This document shows, in pieces, positions 1 to 5,229 of a stretch of 17,705 bases of DNA. Each line of letters opens with the position of its first letter. Position 1 is the stretch's first letter. Under the pieces are notes generated by a model, which had not been told where the DNA came from, did no database searches, and saw only the letters and a list, made by a program, of their open reading frames with translations. Source of the stretch: Methylotenera_A sp031369365 (GTDB lineage: Bacteria; Pseudomonadota; Gammaproteobacteria; Burkholderiales; Methylophilaceae); the NCBI GenBank assembly GCA_031369365.1, contig JANMOP010000054.1:1-17705 (forward strand), in the 5' to 3' direction. A program made the translations under genes and the position numbers.

Positions 1-770
1 AGGACGAGCGCTATTTAAAAGATCAGCAAGAGTTAGATCAATACCTGCTGAACTCTGCCCTAAAAGGCGCAGAGCTAGACACTAAAACCAATGCAGGCCT
101 GCTTTCTGGCGCGCCCTTGGCCGAAATCGCCAAACAAATGGTGTTAACCGATGCGGTGATTCGTCGCATTGCTGCGCTGTATGACGAAAGTGTACTGCGC
201 GCTATTCAAGACGTAGGTGAAATTAACCTAAGCACAGAAACCGCCGCCAACAAAATCGCCGAGCAATTGCGCCCAATATTAGGCGCAATCGGCTCAGAGG
301 TGATAGTGGGCTTTGACGAAGAAACCAACACCTACCGCCTAGAAGTGAACAAATACGTGCATGGTAACCTGCAATGCTGCGTGATAGATGCCGAATTTTT
401 AAGCAGCGGCGATTACCGCCAAATTTTAAAAGTATCCACTATGCTGCACGGCTTGGTAGGCGAGGGCGCGATTGTGAAACGCAACGACAAAGAGCAGCCA
501 ATCAGCACCTTCAAACAAGCGCTAGATTGGCTGTTGAGTGAGGCACGCAACACCCTCAACATCCAACGCTATAAAGGCCTGGGCGAGATGAACCCATCGC
601 AATTATGGGAAACCACCATGGATCCACAAGTGCGTCGCCTGCTTAAAGTACAAATTGACGACGCCATTGCCGCCGATGAAATCTTTACCACGCTAATGGG
701 CGATAACGTAGAGCCAAGACGCGCGTTTATTGAAAGCAATGCGCTGGGGGCGAGTAATTTGGATATCTAA
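1..770 (+). CDS. gyrB: DNA gyrase subunit B, C-terminal part (5' end outside window)
   Basis: This is the ATPase and DNA-gate subunit of DNA gyrase, which acts with GyrA to introduce negative supercoils. The open frame enters from the left edge (first full codon at 3) and runs to TAA at 768-770, so roughly the last 255 residues are present. The visible part covers the end of the TOPRIM region and the conserved GyrB C-terminal block, with QRYKGLGEMNP followed by LWETTMDP, DAIAADEIFTTLMGD and the terminal VEPRRAFIESNAL...NLDI, close to the E. coli GyrB tail. The first internal TTG at 117 is not a real start because homology continues upstream of it. The final 37 bases recur, diverged, at 1076-1113, so the downstream border of this gene has been rearranged. 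gyrB usually lies near dnaA and dnaN, so the window probably starts near the replication origin. Confidence 0.97.
   Translation, partial: DERYLKDQQELDQYLLNSALKGAELDTKTNAGLLSGAPLAEIAKQMVLTDAVIRRIAALYDESVLRAIQDVGEINLSTETAANKIAEQLRPILGAIGSEVIVGFDEETNTYRLEVNKYVHGNLQCCVIDAEFLSSGDYRQILKVSTMLHGLVGEGAIVKRNDKEQPISTFKQALDWLLSEARNTLNIQRYKGLGEMNPSQLWETTMDPQVRRLLKVQIDDAIAADEIFTTLMGDNVEPRRAFIESNALGASNLDI
734..770 (+). repeat. gyrB 3'-end repeat, copy 1 (functional tail)
   Basis: The last 37 bases of gyrB, including its stop codon, match 1076-1113 at 32 of 38 aligned columns. This copy is in frame and encodes the normal GyrB tail ending NLDI. The two copies flank the dinD-like fragment. Confidence 0.85.
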
Positions 771-792
771 GTTTTTAGGTAAAAAATATCTA

Positions 793-1077
793 ATGGAAAA
801 AGAAATAATTGCAAAACTTCATTCAGAATTTGAAGAAATTGTTCAAGTAAATACTGACACTGGGGCAGAGTGTTGGTTTGCTAGGGACATTCAATCCTTG
901 CTTGGATATTTACGCTGGGAAAATTTTGAAAAAGTTATTGAAAGAGCAAAAGCTGCATGTACCAATTCTGGATTTCGAGTAGAAGACCATTTTCGTGATG
1001 TCAGGAAAATGGTTCAAATAGGCCCAGGATCAAGCAGGGAAATTAATGATATTGCGCTTACACGGTATGCATGTTAA
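793..1077 (+). pseudogene. DinD-like (DNA damage-inducible protein D) N-terminal fragment
   Basis: A 94-codon frame resembles the N-terminal third of DinD, the SOS-induced protein of about 275 residues with a Bro-N-like start. Recognisable stretches are GAECWFARDIQSLLGY, RAKAACTNSG, the DHF block and a terminal ALTRYAC. E. coli DinD, as I recall it, continues after the same RYAC with a long C-terminal part that is missing here. The stop codon TAA (1075-1077) falls exactly where the sequence switches to a second copy of the gyrB tail, so the truncation comes from a recombination junction and not from a point mutation. ATG at 793 is chosen. The longer frame from 730 overlaps gyrB and has no support. 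No strong ribosome binding site precedes it. It is probably a non-functional remnant, though expression of a short peptide cannot be excluded. Confidence 0.8.
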
Positions 1078-1113
1078 GTAATGCGCTGGGCAGCGAGCAA
1101 CTTGGATATTTAA
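1076..1113 (+). repeat. gyrB 3'-end repeat, copy 2 (diverged remnant)
   Basis: A second copy of the gyrB tail. Relative to copy 1 it has five substitutions and one inserted base (A after the GGC codon). Read in the gyrB frame, all five substitutions are synonymous third-position changes: AGC/AGT, GGG/GGC, AGT/AGC, AAT/AAC and ATC/ATT. This pattern suggests it was once part of a working gyrB from a related lineage and was cut off afterwards. The first bases also supply the stop codon of the dinD-like fragment. Confidence 0.85.
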
Positions 1114-1217
1114 AAGGGTGCGTTTGCTATTTTAGTTTATTGGAATTTAGATACGACAAAAATAAATAGCAATTAATTTTTAAATGAAAATAGTATGTAT
1201 TATTAATTTAACAACTA

Positions 1218-1266
1218 GCCCAAATAAAGAATAATTTTTTTATTTGAAGCCTACATTACGTTGGGC
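1218..1266 (+). other. Possible degenerate attC or other integron recombination site upstream of cassette 1
   Basis: GTTGGGC at 1260-1266 fits the cassette boundary consensus GTTRRRY and lies just before the cassette 1 gene. GCCCAAA at 1218-1224 is one base from the left core consensus RYYYAAC and pairs with it at the ends. Between them AAATAAA (1222-1228) and TTTATTT (1239-1245) can form a stem. The spacing is asymmetric and the left core is imperfect, so this may be a decayed attC of a lost upstream cassette, or only the right core may be real. Confidence 0.4.
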
Positions 1267-1304
1267 ATACTTCTATTAATAAGAAAATTACAAAAGGGTG
1301 AAAT

Positions 1305-2306
1305 ATGAGTAAAATTCATGATGATTTGTCTGGTGATATTGCAGTTATAGGAGAGTCCTCAAACTCTACCACTCAGGTCTCTATTCAAACCTTACAGGGT
1401 ATATATAACGAACTGACAGGCAAATCAGAAGAGGTAGGAAAATCTTACAGCAAAGCAATTCGTGTGCAATTTGCAGATATTGAACAACTAAACCACAAAA
1501 TTACTCAAGCAAGTGAACAATACAATATCACAACTGGAAATTGTTCCTTAACCGTCAATTATGTAAACGACACCCGCGATCGTTTTAGTTCCTTCGAACG
1601 ATTTAAATTGCACAACTCAGGCTCATCAAGTCCCGTCGAGAGCATATTTCTCAAGTATAACTTTTTAGTTGTTCTACCAAAAACTAGGCAGCCTCAAACG
1701 TACACGGTATCAATTCGTCTTGCATCGAGAGTAGCAGTAGCAAAACGAATGGAAGGTGAATTCTATGGAGCACCTCCTCAAATATTTAGACTAATGGGTA
1801 ATAAAACGGCTGTAATTGAAATCGAGTACGTTGACTATATGGTTGCCCGAAACTTCCTACACCTCATAGACGAATGGTTCAAAGGTATCCCAACAGCCCC
1901 TGATAACAAAATTCTTCACTGGTTTCAGATGCGTAGTCATCAGATTCCTAGGGTTTCAAGATTTATCACTTCTATATTTGTAGCTTTTTTACTAATAAAT
2001 CTTCTCCCTCATTACGTCACAAAGGAATCTGTTGATCTACTGATTTTTGGTCAATTCATAGGCTACAGTCTTATTACTACTTATGCTGCGTATACACTTG
2101 CAAATTGGTTTGCTGGCTTCATAGAATCGTCACTTGACCATTACTCAGAGCTGTCATATCTAAAATTAACCAAAGGTGATGAAATCGAAATTTCCGCAGC
2201 AGAAAAGAGCAACAATTTTGTTATTGCAAAGGGATTTGCTGGTTTTATGCTAACAATCTTAGTCTCTATTATCTCAAAAATTATTGTTAGTTATTTAATA
2301 CCATAG
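1305..2306 (+). CDS. Hypothetical membrane protein, integron cassette 1 gene
   Basis: I do not recognise a named family. The 333-residue protein has a soluble N-terminal part of about 215 residues, including a motif-like stretch NDTRDRFSSFERF near residues 88-100, and then three probable membrane segments at about 219-236, 244-270 and 308-331. A polar loop of about 37 residues separates the last two, and there is no signal peptide. ATG at 1305 is supported by AAGGGTG just upstream. The frame ends two bases before the left core of an attC site (2308-2367), and a GTTRRRY core lies 38 bases before the start, so the gene has the usual make-up of an integron cassette. It is visibly richer in A and T than gyrB, consistent with separate origin. 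Cassette genes are often of unknown or defensive function. A toxin or anti-phage role here would be speculation. Confidence 0.8.
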   Translation: MSKIHDDLSGDIAVIGESSNSTTQVSIQTLQGIYNELTGKSEEVGKSYSKAIRVQFADIEQLNHKITQASEQYNITTGNCSLTVNYVNDTRDRFSSFERFKLHNSGSSSPVESIFLKYNFLVVLPKTRQPQTYTVSIRLASRVAVAKRMEGEFYGAPPQIFRLMGNKTAVIEIEYVDYMVARNFLHLIDEWFKGIPTAPDNKILHWFQMRSHQIPRVSRFITSIFVAFLLINLLPHYVTKESVDLLIFGQFIGYSLITTYAAYTLANWFAGFIESSLDHYSELSYLKLTKGDEIEISAAEKSNNFVIAKGFAGFMLTILVSIISKIIVSYLIP

Positions 2307-2307
2307 T

Positions 2308-2367
2308 GCCCAACCCATTTAACAAGAGGGACGCGCTAAAGCGCGCCCCTTATGTCATACGTTAAGC
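2308..2367 (+). other. attC recombination site of cassette 1
   Basis: This 60-bp site has the left core GCCCAAC (2308-2314, RYYYAAC) and the right core GTTAAGC (2361-2367, GTTRRRY), both exact matches to the integron attC consensus. The inner arms pair strongly: AAGAGGGACGCGC on the left folds onto GCGCGCCCCTT on the right, leaving two unpaired A residues on one arm, which is the extrahelical-base pattern expected of attC sites. The loop is only a few bases. Its position directly after the stop codon of one gene and 4 bases before the start of the next is typical of cassette arrays. Confidence 0.88.
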
Positions 2368-2371
2368 AGCG

Positions 2372-3145
2372 ATGCAAGACGATACGGAAATACCAGAGCT
2401 TAAAGTGCTGGAAGACGAGGTTTTTGGGGGAATAAACCAGCTGACGAAGTCACTTAGTGACTACGATGATCGAGGTTTGGTTCTCTCTTTAGCCGCGTTT
2501 GCCGAAGAAGCCCTTGGCGATGTATTGAAGGCTTTCATGACGGCTTCTGAGGCAACTGCACAACTGATAGAAGGGTTTAATGCACCATTGGGAACATTTT
2601 CCTCGCGCACCAAAGCCGCTTACGCCATTGGATTAATCACTAAAGAGCAATTTCTAGACCTAGAGCGCCTTCGCAAAATTCGGAACGAATTTGCTCATAG
2701 CTGGAAGCCAGTTGATATATCAAAACCAAAAGTTGTAGCATTGATTGATGGCATGGCCTTCAGCCGAATAGATAATCATTTCCCAGATACACTCAGCGAG
2801 AAGATGCGCAGTTCCATGTGTTGTTTGTTGGTTGAATTACGTGTCTCGACTCAGCAAGTTAAAAAGAAGGCCATGCAGGCGAAGTTGATCGGAAATCATC
2901 TTATGTGTGGATTCTCTGGCGACTTCGAAACCCAAATCCATAATGCTCGTGAAGAGCTAAACGACATTATCAAGAACTTGGAAGGCACTCAAGAAAGAAG
3001 GAAACGTGACTTCTATTTGGTATTGCTTTCGAGATTCAAAGACAGATTAACCGTATTAGCGCGGCCAGAAAACCCAAAGCAGAAGAAGGTTCTTACGGCC
3101 TTTCTATATGAGTTTAGTAGTGCGCTACATCAAGTCTCAGTCTAA
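2372..3145 (+). CDS. MltR-like protein, integron cassette 2 gene
   Basis: The N-terminal half of this 257-residue protein resembles the MltR (mannitol operon repressor) fold family: LSLAAFAEEAL at 38-48, FNAPLGTFSSRTKAAYAIGLI at about 69-89 and LERLRKIRNEFAHS at 97-110. The C-terminal half is charged, helical and unrecognised. The segment RNEFAH (104-109) also fits the R-N-x3-H signature of HEPN ribonucleases, so a toxin-like RNase is a possible alternative to a regulator. No mannitol genes are nearby. The ATG lies 4 bases after the right core of attC and lacks a clear ribosome binding site, as in many cassette genes, so it may depend on read-through from cassette 1. The stop codon lies inside the left core of the next attC-like site. 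Confidence 0.75.
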   Translation: MQDDTEIPELKVLEDEVFGGINQLTKSLSDYDDRGLVLSLAAFAEEALGDVLKAFMTASEATAQLIEGFNAPLGTFSSRTKAAYAIGLITKEQFLDLERLRKIRNEFAHSWKPVDISKPKVVALIDGMAFSRIDNHFPDTLSEKMRSSMCCLLVELRVSTQQVKKKAMQAKLIGNHLMCGFSGDFETQIHNAREELNDIIKNLEGTQERRKRDFYLVLLSRFKDRLTVLARPENPKQKKVLTAFLYEFSSALHQVSV

Positions 3146-3211
3146 TCTTCCGCTCCACAGGGACGCTTCGCCAGCAAGCTGGCTTAAACCCCTTGAGCTA
3201 TAACGCTAGAC
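3140..3211 (+). other. Degenerate attC site of cassette 2
   Basis: The left core GTCTAAT (3140-3146) and the right core GCTAGAC (3205-3211) each differ by one base from the common attC pair GTCTAAC and GTTAGAC. Inside, GCTC...CAGGG pairs with CCCCTTGAGC, and GCCAGC-AA-GCTGGC (3170-3184) forms a strong terminal hairpin. The change of the invariant GTT to GCT in the right core would be expected to impair cleavage, so this is probably an inactivated attC. Confidence 0.65.
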
Positions 3212-3540
3212 ATAACTAAAAACCATTGCCCCCAACCGCAAGGGTTGTCCCCGCGGAATATCAGCTAAGCCAGTATTTGGCTTGTCAGTGAAATATACAC
3301 ACTAAAGTGGATTATTTACACGTCAAAGCTGATTATTCATGCGTCAAACCCGCATGGATATTGCCTTGCAGGGGATATGTTTTATGGAAAATCTAGTTGT
3401 TTATCGTTAAAAATAAGACTTAAAACACCGCTATATCAAATGCTACTTTGCCAACCACGCGTTACCATCCATACAAATTGTCGTCACATGTTCAAACATT
3501 TGGGCGATAATCATTAAAATTTTTAAGGATTGTTTATTTT
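3212..3540. other. Gene-free region after the cassettes with hairpins
   Basis: No credible gene was found here. There are two short hairpins, CAACC/GGTTG at 3233-3247 and AAGCCA/TGGCTT at 3267-3283, and a tandem repeat listed separately. The right end presumably holds the promoter of the ExoD-family gene. AAGGA, about 11 bases before its ATG, may serve as a ribosome binding site. An 8-codon frame in the middle is too short to support. Confidence 0.5.
3307..3348. repeat. Tandem imperfect 21-bp repeat, possible transposon-end remnant
   Basis: Two directly adjacent 21-bp units (3307-3327 and 3328-3348) agree at 16 of 21 positions, sharing GATTATT and CGTCAAA blocks. Repeated short units of this kind occur at the ends of IS21-family elements, but no transposase gene is present, so the origin is inferred only. 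Confidence 0.5.
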
Positions 3541-4167
3541 ATGTGTGATTACGCGACGCTAGTAAAAACTTTGCAGCAGTTTGCTGAGCAATCTAAGCAC
3601 AAACCGCTTACTTTAGGCGAGGCGCTAGATACTTTAGATGAGGCGGGTTATGCGTTTATTGCGATTATTTTGGTGTTGCCATTTTTGCAGCCTTTGCCGC
3701 TGGGGCCAATCACGGTGCTGGGCGGCATTGCTTTTGCAACTTTGGGCTGGCAGTTATTTAATCATCACGAATCACCCGTATTGCCTGAAAAATTACGCGC
3801 AGTAGAGTTTTCTGCACAAACTTGGCAAATTTTGGTGAATGTTTGCCTTAAAATTCTGGGCTTTTGCAAAAAGTTTACTAAACCACGTTATCAGTCATTG
3901 GTGAATGGCAAGCGCGGGCAAAAAATTGGTGGCTTTATATTACTGGCGGGCGGCGCATTAATGGCCATTCCGTTCGGCGTATTACCCCTTAACAATTTGC
4001 TGCCAGGCTTGGCGATATTGTTTTATTGCATTGGCGAGTTGGAAGAAGATGGTTTAATGTTTTACATTGCATTTTTTTGGTTAGTCTTTACTGTCATTTA
4101 TTTTTGCGCGTTCTTTTTTATGTTGTGGTATTTTGGCAAAGAAGCACTGGCCATGTTTCAGTTTTAA
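3541..4167 (+). CDS. ExoD-family exopolysaccharide synthesis membrane protein
   Basis: A 208-residue inner membrane protein of the ExoD family, named after a Sinorhizobium protein that affects exopolysaccharide production; its biochemical activity is not established. The family pattern is visible: an N-terminal soluble part with LTLGEALDTLDEAGYAFI (residues 23-40), a proline-rich membrane stretch VLPFLQPLPLGPITVLGG (45-62), and a second similar half with GGALMAIPFGVLPLNNLLPG and then ILFYCIGELEEDGLMF (about 137-174). A last hydrophobic segment covers about 176-196. The length fits the family. It is a single plus-strand gene facing the parA-like gene, with 34 bases between the two stop codons. 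It follows the cassette region and probably belongs to the core genome. Confidence 0.85.
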   Translation: MCDYATLVKTLQQFAEQSKHKPLTLGEALDTLDEAGYAFIAIILVLPFLQPLPLGPITVLGGIAFATLGWQLFNHHESPVLPEKLRAVEFSAQTWQILVNVCLKILGFCKKFTKPRYQSLVNGKRGQKIGGFILLAGGALMAIPFGVLPLNNLLPGLAILFYCIGELEEDGLMFYIAFFWLVFTVIYFCAFFFMLWYFGKEALAMFQF

Positions 4168-4201
4168 GCGCTAATAAAACCTAAAAATCAAGCTATTCGC
4201 C

Positions 4202-4819
4202 TTAAGCTGTTTCCAATATCCAATCTACAATAGGCGCCCATTGCTGTGTATCTTGTGCAACTATTGAGGCGCGCATATCAAATATGCTTAAGCCTTGCTC
4301 TGCCGCGGTTGCATACACTTGTGCATTACGTAAATAAGTAAGCACGGGCAAATTGGTTTGCTGCATAAATTCTGCTAATTTAACCGCCGCGTGTGTTCTG
4401 TAATTTACCCGCATGCCGACTAAAGCAATAAATGTTTTATTTTTGCGGATGGCTTTTTCTGCATTTAATACATCTAAAAAATCTTGCGTGGTGCCAATAT
4501 CAAAAGCAGAGGGTTGCACGGGTACAAGAATACAATCGGCTTGTTTTACTGCCTCTGATAGCTTGTCATCCCGAAAACCACCAGGCGAATCTGAGATAAC
4601 CCACTGCGGCTTTGCGCTAGATTTTGCCTTAGAAGCTAGCCCCATAATGGCGGGTAAGTCCTTTGGGCGTCTTTCTAGCCAATAAGTTGAGGATTGCTGA
4701 CGATCTAAATCTGCTAACATCACATGATAATTTTGCGCGGCAAAATAGCCAGCAAGATTAGTGGCAATGGTGGTTTTGCCACTACCACCTTTAGGGTTGG
4801 CAACGAGTACGTTTTTCAT
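4202..4819 (-). CDS. ParA/MinD-type partitioning ATPase, orphan
   Basis: A 205-residue P-loop ATPase of the ParA class. It has a deviant Walker A motif KGGSGKTT at residues 10-17 with the signature first lysine, a switch-type DLDRQQSS block at 37-44, and the Walker B-like aspartate in ISDSPGG at 75-81. It lacks the N-terminal DNA-binding extension of large plasmid ParA proteins, so it belongs with small chromosomal ParA-like proteins that place cellular cargo or plasmids. No parB or parS-like partner is next to it, so its cargo cannot be told from context. ATG at 4819 fits the usual family start, with only a weak ribosome binding site. The rubredoxin gene lies 64 bases upstream on the same strand. 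Confidence 0.9.
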   Translation of the reverse strand: MKNVLVANPKGGSGKTTIATNLAGYFAAQNYHVMLADLDRQQSSTYWLERRPKDLPAIMGLASKAKSSAKPQWVISDSPGGFRDDKLSEAVKQADCILVPVQPSAFDIGTTQDFLDVLNAEKAIRKNKTFIALVGMRVNYRTHAAVKLAEFMQQTNLPVLTYLRNAQVYATAAEQGLSIFDMRASIVAQDTQQWAPIVDWILETA

Positions 4820-4883
4820 ATCGTTTTAATCTTTTAACAAAAGCTTATTTCAATAATACGCTTTAATTAATCGCATTTACACC

Positions 4884-5048
4884 TTAAAACTCCACCATTT
4901 CAAATTCTGCTTTACTTGCGCCACATTCTGGGCATTTCCAATTTGCGGGTATATCTTCCCACACCGTACCTGCTGGGATGCCATCTTGTGGCCAGCCTTT
5001 TTCTTCTTCATAAATTAAGCCGCATACTACGCATATCCAAGTTTTCAT
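4884..5048 (-). CDS. Rubredoxin
   Basis: A 54-residue rubredoxin, a small cytoplasmic electron carrier with one iron bound by four cysteines. The ligands are C6 and C9 in CVVCG and C39 and C42 in CPECG, with the expected spacing. The family markers GLIYEEEKG and DGIPAGTVWEDIPANW are also present. AGGAATCAGC before the ATG provides a ribosome binding site at good spacing. The length is typical. In bacteria rubredoxins serve alkane hydroxylases or oxygen- and peroxide-reducing systems. The neighbouring katG may hint at an oxidative stress role, but this is inference, because a terminator separates the two genes. Confidence 0.95.
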   Translation of the reverse strand: MKTWICVVCGLIYEEEKGWPQDGIPAGTVWEDIPANWKCPECGASKAEFEMVEF

Positions 5049-5132
5049 GCTGATTCCTATTGGTTATTAATAAGTTATTTTAAGTGAAAAATCTCTTAAT
5101 ATAGTCGTTAGATTCGAGAAAAGCTTACAAAT

Positions 5133-5153
5133 AAAAAACCCGCAAGATGCGGG
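5133..5153 (-). terminator. Rho-independent terminator of katG
   Basis: On the minus strand the stem CCCGCA-TCT-TGCGGG is followed directly by six T residues. It lies about 80 bases past the katG stop codon, in the right direction to end katG transcription before the rubredoxin gene. Confidence 0.85.
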
Positions 5154-5160
5154 CTAAAAT

Positions 5161-5223
5161 GGATTCCCGCTTTGCGAGCTTTTTTACAAAATGCCAGCTA
5201 CAACCACTAAGCAGGAATGACGG
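5161..5223. repeat. Short palindromic intergenic repeat, degenerate
   Basis: GGATTCCCGC at 5161-5170 and GCAGGAATGACGG at 5211-5223 form imperfect inverted arms (ATTCCCGC against ATTCCTGC). The end GAATGACGG is also found at the end of the palindromic element at 16000-16091, which suggests a shared intergenic repeat family. Confidence 0.45.
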
Positions 5224-5229
5224 TTGAGG

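Noticed and set aside
730..792. Longer start for the dinD-like fragment overlapping gyrB
   Set aside because: These codons read gyrB sequence out of frame, and the homology begins after ATG 793.
1073..1079. GTTAAGT, which fits the GTTRRRY cassette core, at the dinD and gyrB-tail junction
   Set aside because: No RYYYAAC partner or attC-like hairpin lies within the expected distance upstream, so a third cassette cannot be supported. It could be a secondary insertion site but is more likely chance.
3384..3410. ATG-initiated frame of 8 codons in the gap before the ExoD-family gene
   Set aside because: Too short, with no recognisable product or conservation evidence.
4413..4685. 90-codon plus-strand frame
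   Set aside because: It lies wholly opposite the ParA-type ATPase gene and has no protein-like features; it is a shadow frame.
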